DNA of 64,000 nt, from contig VXBM01000024.1 of the NCBI GenBank assembly GCA_013400155.1, forward strand, positions 1,588,090 to 1,652,089. The letters are read 5' to 3'. Below, in pieces: positions 35,241 to 48,037 of this stretch (the stretch's first letter is position 1; each line of letters starts with the position of its first letter). Made by a program: the position numbers and the translations under genes. This DNA is from Helopsaltes ochotensis (Eukaryota; Chordata; Aves; Passeriformes; Locustellidae). The notes below the pieces were generated by a model, which had not been told where the DNA came from, ran no database searches, and saw only the letters and a list, made by a program, of their open reading frames with translations.

Positions 35241-38200
35241 TAATGAAATCCATATCTGCTCTCTTTTTTTTTAGCTGTGAGATGGTAGGTATATAAAGCA
35301 AACATACAACCATTGTGCTATTTCTTGCCACACTGACGGTGTCTTCTCTACATTGCTCTGAGACAGAGACAAAAAAGACACACTGGGAAGCGAGGCCCCA
35401 GAACAGTGCAGCTCAGCAGACAGCAGATTGCTAATGGCACCTGTATTTCAGTATTTTTTTTTTAAACTGCCCCACCATCCCCCCTCCTTGCTCTTTTCCC
35501 CACTCCCACATGCTTAATTAGAAAATCTGATGCAGCCAGAGATGTTATCTGCCATACCGTGTGTGTTACTGAGGAATGCCTTCTTTGATGTTGCTGATAA
35601 GCTTTCCTGTGTTGTGGGTAGTTAATTGGTAGTGCAAAGGAAATGTCTGGACTAGTGTAAAAGGAAGCTTCCTAACTGTCTCTCCTGCAGCTGGTCTCAC
35701 TGGCTGATGAGCCAAGGTGTGGTATTGATGTAGCAGTGGCGAGGAGGTTCTGCCAATATTGCCCACCCCCCAGCAGAACTGCGCAGAGCACCTGCACCTT
35801 TGGAACAGGTTCTGAATTCTTCTTCTCTTTCATCTTTGTAAGGGAACAAAAATAGGAATAAAACACAGTTCTTCCCAAAACCCGGAGGGCCAAATTTCCT
35901 GCCAGTATAAATCAGCATGTGCACTGTAATCTCTCCTTGGGTCATGCTAGTCCATGAGAGCAAGGAACGTGAATGGTGAAACGTTTGTTAAACAGTGAGC
36001 TAGCCAGTGGGTTAGATACTTGCAAAATTCAAAATAAGAATCTCAGTTTTATTTGAGGTTTATTTTCTGCATCTTTCAAGCTTTAATTTGCCTTTCAATC
36101 GTTTTCTGCCTTTGTTGAATTTAGTTACTAAGTCTTCTCATTTACAATGTTACAAGCTAAATCTTGCTTTATTCTTCTATTTTAACCAGACAGTGGAAGG
36201 ACTGTAATCTTTCTCTGGCATGCAGGGCATATTTGGGAATTTTGGTTTTGGTTTGCTTATCAATATTAGATCACTTGGGGTTTTTTTAGGATTTCTGTCT
36301 TTTTGCTATTATTGCTCACAAGACAACTTCCTTTATCCAGTAACAGATTACTGTCATTGTGAAAGGTCCTTCTGTTCCTAACGAACTTCAAATTATTTGT
36401 TCTAGTACTTTGGCTCTATTGGATATTGGTATTGTTTTTTGTTTCCCTTCTTCATTTTCTACAATGCCTATCTTCTGTTTTCTATTTACAATTTTCACCT
36501 TTCTCTTTCTTCCATTAGTTATAGGCATTTGAAAAGTTGCAGATGCTTTCATTTCCAGTGAAAGCCTGGCTGCATTTCTGTAACCAGTGTGATTCTATTT
36601 TGAATCATTACATAGTGGCTTTTGGGGTATCTAATACAAGATATTCTTAAAACCTTGCCAGTCATTGTCATCTTTCCCTCACATTTTGGTTTTTCCTGCT
36701 GGGTGAATTCAGGCCTAATTGCATTCACCTCTTTTTAAGCTGACCCTAGAAGAGCACCAAGGGGAAAGGTAAATGGTTTCATGTGCTGTGCAAGTGTTAC
36801 AGATGTGATCGACCCCTGCTCACTTGTATGTAAGGAACAGCAATTCTTAATTCTGTTTCTATACTTTCTCATCTGCCAAGACATTATGTTGTATGGGATG
36901 AAGGTACTCTGTGGGACACAGAGAACTTTCCCCTCTCCTTACTTTTACTGAATTATGTTGACTTTGATGATTTTTCTTTCCATCTCCCCAATGTGAAACT
37001 GATAGAAGTAGAAAATAATTGATGCTTATCTTGCTGGGACATCCATGTTGGCTTGGGTTGGTTGAAGGGCTCTGTCAGAGCTGTCAGGCTCAGATCTGCC
37101 TCTCCTTGCCTTCTACTGTGTGTTGGTAACAGACGTGGTGTGCAGGCTGCTGCTTTCTCGGCAGCCCTGGTGTGGTGAGTGGATGGCAATTACACTGAAG
37201 TCCAGCTATGTAAAAGAGATCCAGAGCAGCTCAAAACAGAATTTTCTGTGTTAAAAACTTAGGGGAGTGCTATGAAATTAGCCAGATGTGCAACCCTTTG
37301 GGATAACTTTTGTAGACTGGTTCACAAATATGTGGTAATAGGGGAGATTCACCCTATTTTTCCTCCTCATACAATAGCAAGGAAAACCCAGTATCCTATG
37401 AACGCCAGTGAACAGAGCCAGATGGTTAGCTATTCTTGGTCATGCACCTTTCACAGTGTTGTGCTGCCCTTCTTGCTTTGTTCCCATCTGTATCTGCAAT
37501 GCTGCATTCCATGTTGAAGTGGTGCTGAAGTATCTAGGAAACATGGGAATGCAGCAGAGGAGAAAAACTTTTTTGTCCAAATTACCAGACTCAGAATTAA
37601 GGCTGAAGATGATTTAACCTTGGTGATACCTTGGAGGTGATAATATCTGGGTGAGTTACGGATTTCCATTGCCACTGGCAATAAGGTCCTCCTAGAGAGG
37701 TCACCAAACTTCTAGGCTCTGTCAAAGGATAATGGAATATGCAAGAAGGGTTCATCCAAACTAATTGGTTTGAGAAGAGAGGCTGACAAAAGCATTTCAA
37801 GTAAAGTCTTGGGAAGAACAACTTAGAAAGCACCTTATTCCCTCCAATTAATCTGTCTGATCTCCAGTTCAGGTAGAGGGATGCTACATTACTGATGAGC
37901 ATCGATGTCTGATTTCACTTTCACTCCTTAGTTTCTGTGAAATAGGAAAGTAGGCAGCTCTGTTTGCAAGCTGTGAGGGAAGCATGTTAAAGCCCTGTTT
38001 GTGACCAACCCCAAACTTTCCCATCTTGACAGAGTCTGAGATCAGTGACTGCACTAATAATGTATGACAGGCCACACCACTTGCAGGGTGTATGGAATGT
38101 GTGTAGGATGATGTTTTCAGTAGTTTGTTCAATACACGTCTTTTTAATCTGAAATACAGATGTCTGTGTAATGCGTAACTTACCTTAAAAATAATTTCTA

Positions 38201-39778
38201 TTTCAGTCTGCCAAGTCCCTACAGTCAACATACATACCCCAGATGGGTAACTTGTTGGTGTTTGACAAAAGCACAACTCTTTTACAGTTTTTGCAGTCAC
38301 TTGAGAGGGCATTTGAAGGCTGGAGTAGCGTGGCAATCTCTGCTAGGGCTGAAAGTGTATGAAGAGGATTTTTGTATTTTATCTTTTCTTCCTTCTTGAC
38401 GCTACTGACTCATCCACTCTTTTTGCTGTCTGTTTATGCTCATTTATATGCACTAATTCAGCTGACAGGTTAAGTTCCACCACCCACTTACAACTTGAAT
38501 GAATAATGTTTTAGGCCTGGTGTCTCACAAGTGCAGGCCCCTCACACATCAATGTCATTACTGGAATTACTTTTACTGATAGCAGCCATGTGGCAGGTGT
38601 ACAGAGAGCTGCCTGCAGGACCAGCAGCATGAAGAGCATCATTCATCAGGTTTGCTTACAGAAACTCATCTTGTCTCTGAAAAACTTGTGGGCCCCTTCC
38701 CCCTCTGCTCTTTTCCTTCTGCTGCCTGTGATCACAACGTGTGCTTTTTTCTCACTGTCCTGATTTTTTGCATTGTGGTTTCGAGTGAGGAGTCCAGATA
38801 GGATTAGGTTGTGTTCTAGTTGTTGTGGAGAAACTATTGAAGAAGAATCAAGGAATTCCTTGTTCTTTTGGAGGATGCAGGAAGGTTCATTACTGCCACC
38901 TGCACCAGTCCAGTTTGATTATCTCTAGCAAAATATTTACTTGCCTGCAATACTTCAAGTGCATGCCTCAGCTTAAGCCATTGCTTAAATTTAAACACAT
39001 GCATAAGTTTTTCCTGAGCTGGATCCACAAGAGGCCCACACAGGGACAGACTGCAACAAGTTTATGGCACCATCTCTGCGGAGCTACTTGAGGAACAGTC
39101 CTCACTTGGTTCTTCTGGCTGTTGATGATCTATTTGGGCTTTTATGTTAACAAAGTGTCTCTGCTTGCTTGTTATAACCATCACAATGAATCCAGTAAGC
39201 TTTCATGACCTTAAGAAGGGTAACTTAATATTGGCACTAGATTTTAAAAGGGGGGGTTGCCGTTATTGTTCTTAATTGAATCTGAAAGACAAAAAATATT
39301 TTAAAGATCTCGGTTGGCATTTGAAGGAATGCCCTCTTCTTGTTCTGGGTTGTATTTTCTCATTAAAATGCCCCCTTTCCTGTAATCACTATTTCACAGT
39401 TCAGCCATCTCCAGATACTGTGAAACAGCTGTGCAAAGGTCAAGTACAAGAGGGCAATGGGAGAAGAAAATGACACCACAGCTCCCAGGGTTTCCAACCA
39501 CCCTGTTAACAAATTTACTGACACAGGGCATAATTTTCACTGACGCTGCCCATTTTTTACTGACACTGACTCTTAAGACTCCATAGGGAGCAGAGGCTGA
39601 CATCTCTCTTGACTTTGAAAAGCTCATTGCTGAAACAAAAGGGTTTTATGCAAAGATTTACATAAAGTGTCTAAACATTAAGCAGAGGATCAATAGTTCT
39701 TCAAGTCTGAGTAATGATCCCACATGGCAAAGCTACATTTTAATTAATAAGAATGCATCCATACTTTTTCTTTGTATT

Positions 39779-39807
39779 TTCACACACAGAGACACACACC
39801 CCCCCCA
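39779..39807. repeat. Short CA / poly-C tract
   Basis: A few CA dinucleotides interrupted by GAGA, ending in a run of eight or more C. It is a short simple repeat of no evident function. Confidence 0.85.
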
Positions 39808-40349
39808 GCCCATCTTGGGTTTTATTCAAGCATATACTGTTTCTTATCACATCCTAGTCTGAGTCTCTTTGGGCTCTGATTATTCTTTGAGGCTTGTGCA
39901 GACAGACCTAACAACTTTATGGCTTTTTAGTGGGGCCAACAGAGCTTGGTGCACCTGTACATCCTTGCAGATATTACTGTAAGATCAAGTCCTTGGTAGA
40001 GAGATAAGGGTAGATCTCAGAGAGCTTATTCCCTCCTGGGTAGCTTTGATTTAAACTTGACCTTGCTGTTCAGAAATAAGAGTTGTCTGGTTTAGTACCA
40101 TGCTTAGGTTTTGTCTTCTTGGTCTCTCCAGTTATTTGCTGTTGACTTTTCAGTCCCCACACAAACGTGGTTTTGCCTAGTTCATCTCTTAAACCTGACT
40201 GCTAAACTGTGCTCTGTGTGGTGCACTTGTAATTCCTTCTCCTTTGCTGCTTGTGTTCCCTCAGTTGTTGACTGCGACTGGAAAATAGGCATACAAAGCG
40301 TTTTGCATTCTCTGAATGTACCACACAGTAATTCTGCTGTCTGAAAACT

Positions 40350-40560
40350 CTGTAATGTCAATAATTGATGCACTTGAGAAGTGGTAATTAAATTAGTTAA
40401 TTATGCTGGTAAAATTACATGCAATTATGTGACTGCAGGGTATGTTTAGTAAATTAGGCTTTCCCATACTCACTACATATTGTGGTGCCAATTTTGTTCC
40501 TTGATGATTAGGTAGCTTTTGATACTTCTTAATTGATTTAATACCTGGATCTTCATTAGC
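40350..40560. promoter_or_regulatory. Candidate noncoding element with clustered TAATTA sites
   Basis: TAATTAA (40385-40391) and TTAATTA (40397-40403) form a 7-bp inverted repeat with a 5-bp spacer, an arrangement favoured by paired-class homeodomain dimers. Further ATTA, AATTATG, TTAATTGATT and ATGCAATT words follow to about 40560. Function is inferred only from the motif cluster. Such words are common in AT-rich DNA. Confidence 0.25.
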
Positions 40561-40625
40561 CCTCGATTGCTATGCAATGTATGTCTGACATTTTTCTCTC
40601 TGATATTTCACAGAATATCATTCAT

Positions 40626-40692
40626 CAAAAAAAAAAAAAAAAAGGAAAAAAAAAAGAAAAACCAAAAAAGGAAAAAAAAAAGAAAAAAAAAA
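40626..40692 (+). repeat. A-rich (AAAAAG)-type simple repeat
   Basis: About 67 bases of A interrupted by single or paired G and one CC. The plus-strand frame through it reads mainly lysine, a low-complexity artefact. The first uninterrupted run is about 17 A. It could be the decayed poly-A end of a retrocopy, but no source sequence is recognisable upstream. Confidence 0.95.
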
Positions 40693-43600
40693 TCAATCCA
40701 TATGTATATACACATTCCTGTCAGATGTTAAAGCATCAAGACTTCAGGGAAAACGCTGTCTTCCACAAGTGTCTTGCGGTGACTTGCCCACTAGTAAGAG
40801 ATGCCAATCAACTAACTGTCCCTGGGAACCCTCTAATATAGAATGACTGATTTCATTTATGTTTCTCTTGAAAGATAGAAATAAATAGGTGTCTCAGGGA
40901 AGATTGGCACGGTGACAGCTGTTTTAATGACACCTGTTATTGTTGCAGAGAGCAGTGAAAGGTTATTAAAAGGTAACATTAACTCAAATAAAAATTTCAA
41001 GCGGGTCAGATTTGATTGCGTCTGGTGCTCGGGTGGGGTTTGCTGTATTTCATTCATGCTTGCTTAATATTTTATGTGTCAGAGTAGCCTCTCAGCAGAT
41101 GGTTACCTTCATGCTGGCTGTGTTTACTATTGCACACCTCTCCCAGATCTGCCTGTTTTCACACCCTGCATTTCCCCCCACCAGCACATATTCTATTGCC
41201 ATCAACAATGATGCTTCTGAGTATGTTATATTTCTAGGGACTTGATACAGATAGAGGCAGGCAGCACCCTTGGTTTGTCAGTCAACTGTTTTGTGAGACA
41301 CACCCTCCTCTGATTCTGTCCCTTCATGGGGCCATTTGTGAGGTGGCTGGTGAGCATGGACTCAGCGCATGTGTAAGAGCATGAAGGGTGCCCATGCTCA
41401 TTAAATCTTTGTAAACTCAGCACATACTGCTCAGAGAAATAACTCCTGAGGAAAGACCCTTGGAGTTGTACAGGTAGCTTTGCCTAACTTTGCTTCTTAA
41501 AGGAAAACCAACTTTTCTGTAATTTTATGTGGCTGCTGGAGCATCTTTATGATGGATTGAATATTAACTTGTGGGGATCAATTCATGTTGCTTCTGTTTG
41601 CTTTGTTTAGGCCTTTACTCTCTTTTTCATTTCTCTGCTTGTTTTTAACAATGTTGAATACCTAAACCCCTTTTCTTCCCCTCTCCTCACCCCAACTCAA
41701 ATTTTGGCCACCTTTTTCATATGGCAAATACACACCTTAGGCATAAAACTTTTCAGGAGAGAATTTCCAGTATTTCTAGAGTGCTCAGTAATGGCTAGAA
41801 CTGGCAAACTGTCTGGCTTCCTAAGCTATTGTGGTTCTTCAGACTTGTTGGTCTTGGGGAACTTGAGGCTCTGTGGTTCATGAGCACATGTGAACTTCCA
41901 AAGAGAGGGAGTCTTCATTTCTCCAGTCCTCTAAATTAATGTGTATAGATAAGTTTTTACTTTTAGGAATACAACAAAATTGAAGGAGTACTACTGGATG
42001 TGAAGGGTTTCCTATATACTTACCAACAGCAAGAACTCTAGTTCTTTTTAAGAGGCTAATCAGTGCTTGAAAAATCATAGTTTTGTTCAATGAGAAGAGA
42101 TGCTCTTAAAATACGAAGGAGTAGAGTCAATTAGAAAGAAAACACTAAAGAAATGTGCAGATTTAGATGGGAAAGCTCTTTCCTAAGGGTTTTCGTGGGG
42201 TGTATAGATGCGGCGATAGGACCTCCTTCAGGCATGCAATGGTCTTACCAGTGAGTCTGTTAAAATACTGCCTGCTTTCCCTGGCAATTTAACAGTTTAA
42301 CAACTTTGTTAAGACTTCCGTGTTTGGGAAGGTGCTTGAGTATTGAAAATAAAAGGGCGATCAAACCTAAAATAACTTCAGTAATGCTGGGGATACGTAG
42401 TAGCTTCTTGCTATTTGTCTTTAGTGGGAACGTGGCTCTTGCTGCCTTCTGAAAGCAGTGCATTCAAAAGAACCTATCTTTATTTGGCACATTTGTGCTA
42501 GTGAGGCTGGCGTGCTACCTTGTTAGCTGGCGTCATGCCATCCCAACAGATGGACAGGAGTATAGACAGCCAGGAGACCATGTACAAGCATCAGTATGTG
42601 TGTTGAGGGCAAGCTCCCCTAGCCAGAAGTGTTGAAGTGCTTGTCTGTTCTGTGTTTCTGCTCTTGCAGCTAAGTAGGATGATGTACCAGCCCTGAGTGG
42701 AATCAGCTGCACTGGTATAAACTAATCCTTCACCTCCCAGGCAGGAGCTGCTCATGCAGAATTTGGGTTGGTATTCCTGTGGGAAGTTTGGGGCTTCCTG
42801 GAAAGTCCTAGTGCTTTCTACATAGCATATAGTTCAAAGTGTGGTGAGGCCAGCATTTAAACTCATATGTTCAACAGGTCAGAGAACAAACAGAGCTCCA
42901 TCAATGGGGATGAAGCCAGAGGTGTAAATGACTGAGTCCAGGAGTGACCAACTTATTGAGCCAAGATTTTTCCTAAGCTTGGTGAGTGGAGTGAGCTTGG
43001 CTGTACATTGCCACAGAAATTAATTGTTAAACTTCTCTGGACATCTTTCATGCTGTTTGCCTCAAGAGGCAGTGTTCTCCTAGTGAGACACACAAACCCA
43101 CATCTGTTAACATTCAGTGCTTTTGTAAATTCAACTAGTAACTTGACTGAATTTATGGAATCAAAGATGAAGAAGAATGGATTTGTCTAATATGTACTTT
43201 AAGGGATGGAAGGAAAGCCATGCTTCCATAAGGCTATGACATTAGTTGAACTCTAATCAACTTTAAATCTGGAATTCACATAGTGGATGTTTAGATTGGG
43301 AATGGCCACTTTTGTTTAAATTCAAATTTGCTTCAAGGTGCTGTAGAGTACACTAAAAAAAACCCTGTTCAAAATTGAATTTGCACTTATTTGTAATTGT
43401 CTTGCTATTTAAATTGGTTTAAATTTCCTGGAGTTAAACTGTAATCAAACTCCAAATACAGACTCTTTCCAGGCTTCTGCTTGAGCTACTTCATTTAAAG
43501 AACTGGAAACCATTTTAGAGGAATTGTGGGGTATTTTTAAAACGTTATAGAAGACACTGATGGAATGCTGTGAGGCAGCACACAAGGGGTTGAGATCTGT

Positions 43601-44174
43601 GGTTCAGAGACCTGCACAACTGTGGGCAAAGGCAAGCAGCAATATTAGCAATGATCCACAAAACCAACATTTGGAAAATTATCTTTGCAACTGAAAGTCT
43701 GTATACTTATATTTTGTCTTCCACCAACAACCTGTTAGATTCAGCTATTAGCTGAAATATTTTCTAGACAGACATGTTGGTCCCAGGACCAATGTCTTTG
43801 GTATGTACTTTATCATGCAATAGCTCTTCCTTACCATGTACTAACCTATATTTTGGGATAACTTTGTGTGAAAGATGTATTTATGTTCTGCTAATTTTAG
43901 GATGTGGAACTAGTTGAAATGGCAATATTCTCATTTGCACATAAGCAATTTAACAAATGAATTAGTTCCATCTAAGGATATTTAAACGTAAAACCCAGTA
44001 TCTACCCAGTCTGAATTACGAAGAGTCTCGCAGATAAGTTAGCAAAGTCTCCAGTATGGGCCATGACCATGTCTGTTGCATGAAATATTAAATGTACTGG
44101 TCCCAGTTTACTTCCAAGTATGTATATGTGTGTAGGTAGCAGAAATATGTGTTGGCTTACACCCAGCTTTAAGA
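40693..44174. other. Unique noncoding DNA, no gene recognised
   Basis: No coding or RNA gene can be supported. One AT-rich imperfect inverted repeat is visible: 43318-43330 with 43370-43382, 12 of 13 positions paired. The rest shows no repeat, island or motif cluster that I can name. Confidence 0.65.
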
Positions 44175-44543
44175 AAGATTGTTGAGATGTCTGTTAGATT
44201 GGAAAAGGGAAGGCTTGGGGATCACATCAAAGTACAAAAACACCTGAAGGGAGAGAGGGAAGAGGATAGAGCCAGGCTATTTTCAGTGGTGCCCAGTGAC
44301 AGGACTAGAGGCAATGGGCACAAACTGCAACACACAGAGGTTCCCTCTGAGCACCAGGAAACACTTTTCTTGCTGTGAGGGTGATCGAGTCGTCACACAG
44401 GTTGCCCTGGGGGTCTCTCTCCTTAGAGATATTTAGAAGCAATCTGGATGTGGGCCTGAGCAGCTGGCTCTAGGTGACCCTGCTTGAGTTGGGGTGTGAA
44501 CAAGATGATAGCCAGAAGTCCTTTCCGACCTCTGCATGGAAAC
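44175..44543 (+). mobile_element. CR1 LINE 3'-region fragment, plus strand
   Basis: A CR1 copy of a different lineage from the pieces at 8895 and 25660. Order: CACCTGAAGGGAGAGAGGGA (44241), ATAGAGCCAGGCTATTTTCA (about 44267), GTGGTGCCCAGTGACAGGAC, AGAGGCAATGGGCACAAACT, GAGGTTCCCTCTGAGCACCA, GGAAACACTTTTCTTGCTGTG, ACACAGGTTGCCC, GAGATATTTAGAAGC, GACCCTGCTTGAG, and finally AGTCCTTTCCGACCTCTGC. The text ends just before the usual octamer tail, so the last bases have been lost or replaced. A T-rich tract follows about 70 bases later. No reading frame is intact. The 5' limit is approximate. Confidence 0.93.
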
Positions 44544-44610
44544 TGATTGCTGTTGCGATTGATTTCAGATCACATGTACCAGACCTCTCAGCCAAAGGGA
44601 ATATAGTTCT

Positions 44611-44645
44611 CTTTTTTTACTTTTACTTTTTTTTTTTTTTTTTTT
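44611..44645 (-). repeat. T-rich tract
   Basis: Two short T-runs (CTTTTTTTAC, TTTTAC) followed by about 19 T. On the minus strand this is a poly-A run. No retrocopied sequence is recognisable next to it. Confidence 0.9.
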
Positions 44646-47600
44646 GCTGCTTGGTTATGTGCAGAGGGTAGTGAGATGTATTCATCTTATCAGCATACTT
44701 CCTCCTTTTTTCTGCAGGAAGTGCTCGGCATCAAAGCACCGAAGAGCAGTTAAAATGTACTCAGCAGGTCCTTGATTCTCTATTAGTGCTGTTAGCGATT
44801 TTTTGTAAAGCAGGTCCTTATGTGAAGGCACAGGAGAAAGCTGCTCCTGTGATCTCTCTGATCACTCTTTCCAAGTGTTACAGCTCCCAGTATGGGGTTA
44901 TTTGGGTGTATCCCAGTGAGAGGTTCGGATCTTTATGTGATAATGGCCTCTGTTCCAGTCTCTCACCATGGCATGCTGATGAACTAGGTAGAAATACTCT
45001 TTGCCTGCAGAACACTCTACATCATTACTTGCACTGATAATATCATCACTTGTATATTCTTAAACCAGAAAGAGAAACCACTTAAGAAGTATAATCTCCT
45101 CTAGAAACTTATGGGTAACCAATCTGATTTCAGAGTTAACCCAGGACCACTTAGATTCAGTATAGGCCCACACACAGTATGACCAAACATGCACTGGTGT
45201 ACTAATGCATGTCACTTTGCACAAATATGTCTACACTAGATATTAAATCTTCGCAGTAGGCTTTCTACCAATATATCCTTGCCCTTTTCAATTTATACTT
45301 GAAATTATAATTAGTAACAACAGGTGCAGACCAGAGTCTCCCTGCAGAAAAGTAAAGCACAATTGGATAGCTAGCAAGGAGAAGGAATGCAGATTTCAGA
45401 ATGGTACATGGAGCAGATACAGTACAATTGTATGCTGGATTGGCTGTGGCTCTTCTGAGCCATCACAGCTTGTCTGTTATTTGTATCAAGTTCAAAGTTG
45501 TCTCCATAAGAAACGTTCCATTTCCACACAAAACAAAGACACTTGTTTACTCTTGCAGCTCTCTTTTCATTGTTGTTACTCAATGATTCTTGGCTTTTCT
45601 CTCTTTGCTGTCTTCACTGTTGTGTTGATGCAGCTGATAGTGAATGCTGTCCTTATTTTAACCCCAGTCATTTTACGTTGGGCTTTTCAAGCACCCAACC
45701 CACAGTGAGTTTGGAATCAAACATTTAGCTACATTAATTGCAATGTGGGTGCATTGCAGTAGCTTTCATACACTGGCTGGCTGTTTCATCATTCAGAGAA
45801 CTTCCCTCTACTTGCCACTGCCTAATATACATGTTTAGATTGTTGGACGCCAATAAATATTCTTTATTGCCCTTTTAAATTTTTTTTTTCGTTAAGTCTG
45901 AAATTTGCTATGACTAGTTTTCTGTCACATAGATTCCTTACACATGCCCTGTCTATTTTATTAGTTCATGATGGGAAATATAGCCGGGTAGTAGTCTAGG
46001 CAGATGGTTTTGAGAGAATTGAGATTTCTGAGTGACTCGGAGCAATTGTAGTGTCTCAGTTTACCACTACAGCTGAACAAATGACAGAACTGTTAGTATG
46101 CACCTAGAGCTATTACATGTTTGAAGCTTAATCTAGTCCTATCCCAGAGGCTCAGATTTGGATGCTACTGCTGTCCTATTATATTAGCGATAGCTGTATA
46201 AACTGGTGGCTCAGCTTACAAAGAACTTTGGCTCTGTTGACTTTGACAGGGGGAGAGAAGAGATGGAAATTGTGCAGGATTGCACTCCACTCTCCAGGTG
46301 GAGTCATTCAATGTCTGGTCTGCATTTTGGTACCACCACTCCCAAGTATTTAAATGGTCTTAAGTTAATTCTCCAGAGAGTTTATGTTGTGAGATGCAGG
46401 ACACCAAAGCAAATTATCAAGTGATAAAGCAGTGGTATATTTTCTTTTAAAGTATTTTATCATTTTTGAGTTTCAAGGTGCCAGTTGGGTTATGATTTGA
46501 AGTGATGGTGTTGTTTTGGATTTTGTATTGCTTTTTTGTGTTCTGTTGGGTTTGGGGTGTTTTTACATTGCTGTTAGTTTTATAGAGAAATTGTAGATCT
46601 CACATAATGGCTAACTTTTGTGAGATGGAACTTTAACTGGAATATCAAAGACTGTAACACTTCTGATTGAAATTGTCAGAGCTGGCAAAACTCGGCTTTT
46701 TGCTTGTCAGTTTATTTTATAGGCATGATCAATTGCAGTAGGTCACCTAAAATGCTGTAAAGAGCCCAAAAACTAAAATTATTTATTCCTTCAGTCTGGT
46801 ACAAAGTAATTGAGAACATCAAACATGTCCATCAAAACTCCAAATGTGTTATTCATGCTAATCTGTACTTACAGGTCACAGTGCACTTATACAGAATATT
46901 AGATTGTGATCTCTATATGAATATTTGCAAAGCTTTTTGTATCTTTGCATAAAGAATACTTTTATTTTACAGTGCATCAAAAGTAACCCTAACTAAGCCA
47001 TATAAAGGCATATCACATCCTTTGGGTTTGTGACTCACTTCATTGTATGCCAAACACAAATTCCAGCTTCTTGTGTTTTACTTACAATAACATTAGTGTT
47101 TAATTCCACAAACTCAATCAAAGCTACACTTAATATAAAGAAAACAGAGCCCTTATTTTATAGCTGCATTAAATACTTTCCCCTAAAATGGTTTAGGGGG
47201 TGTTTAGGTTTGTTTTTAAATTTATGGATTTTTTTCACAAAGCTAGAGACTTTGTTTTGTTTTTAGTACTTGTATTTATTGTTGTGGAATGATCATTTTC
47301 TGGTTGATTTCACACTGAGCTCTCTCAAAACTAGTTTTAATAGTTCCATACCCTTTAAATCTTTTTCTTTCTATCACTGCTGTTGCAATATATTATACTT
47401 TATATTCTTAAGCTATTAACTTGGTGCTCAGTTAATGATTTGTTGGTGGTTTAAGGGAGTGTATCTGGGTTGTTTACATTTGTACTAGCTTTTTTCTAAA
47501 AAATGGCAAATAATATAAATAATTCCAATAGTGGAAAAAAACCCGAAGCAGCAAGGAGTTTGTTTCATGAGGCTTGGATAAGATGAGCCAACACATATTA

Positions 47601-48007
47601 TATCAATCAACCTATTTTTGGCTAAAAGCTTGTATGGTGTTCGGTAGTTAATGATGGTGTGCTTTTCTTGGAGGAATGCAAAGGACAAAAGGGATTTTTC
47701 TTTTCTTGGTGCCTCATCTCAATTGTTTAAGGAAATTTCTGATTTACTTCTGGGCTGTTTTCATTAATCTAGAGTGCCAGTTGGGTTTGATCTGTGGGAT
47801 GATCTCTAAGCAGAAGATGGAGAGGGAGTAAAACAAAGCAGTAAGGGGGAATATAGGGAATGGAAAGAGAATTGCTTCCCCATTCTCATATTTTGCCAGT
47901 TGATGAAGCTTCACTTTGTAAGGAACAATCCCTTTGCTGTTCCTAGACTTTCAAAATCATGTGATCATGTATGACAAGACCACACCTGAAATTGTGCAGG
48001 ACACAAA

Positions 48008-48037
48008 GATCTAAGGATCCTAAGGATCTAAGGATCT
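48008..48037. repeat. Short tandem repeat, unit GATC(C)TAAG
   Basis: Units of 8, 9 and 8 bases (GATCTAAG, GATCCTAAG, GATCTAAG) followed by a partial GATCT, giving about 3.6 copies. It is a small minisatellite-like seed. Confidence 0.9.

Larger units (their letters stand above)
26114..40625. other. Unique noncoding DNA, no gene recognised
   Basis: The longest frames here (for example 150 codons on the minus strand at 37884-38336) have no recognisable motif, signal peptide or domain. Visible structure comprises a compact stem-loop at 27079-27117, partial tandem duplications at 27621-27678 and 28434-28508, a CCAAA-rich tract at 30674-30741, a CpG-bearing inverted repeat at 30805-30822, an AT-rich block with a hairpin at 34420-35240, a CA/C tract at 39779-39807, and a homeodomain-site cluster at 40350-40560. 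No CpG island or known RNA gene was seen. Confidence 0.65.

Noticed and set aside
35270..35300. Polypyrimidine-AG followed by GTAGGT and a TATATAAAG box
   Set aside because: Splice-like and TATA-like words this short are common in AT-rich DNA; no other promoter or exon evidence nearby.
37884..38336. 150-codon open frame on the minus strand
   Set aside because: No recognisable family, no splice context and no composition shift; treated as a chance frame.
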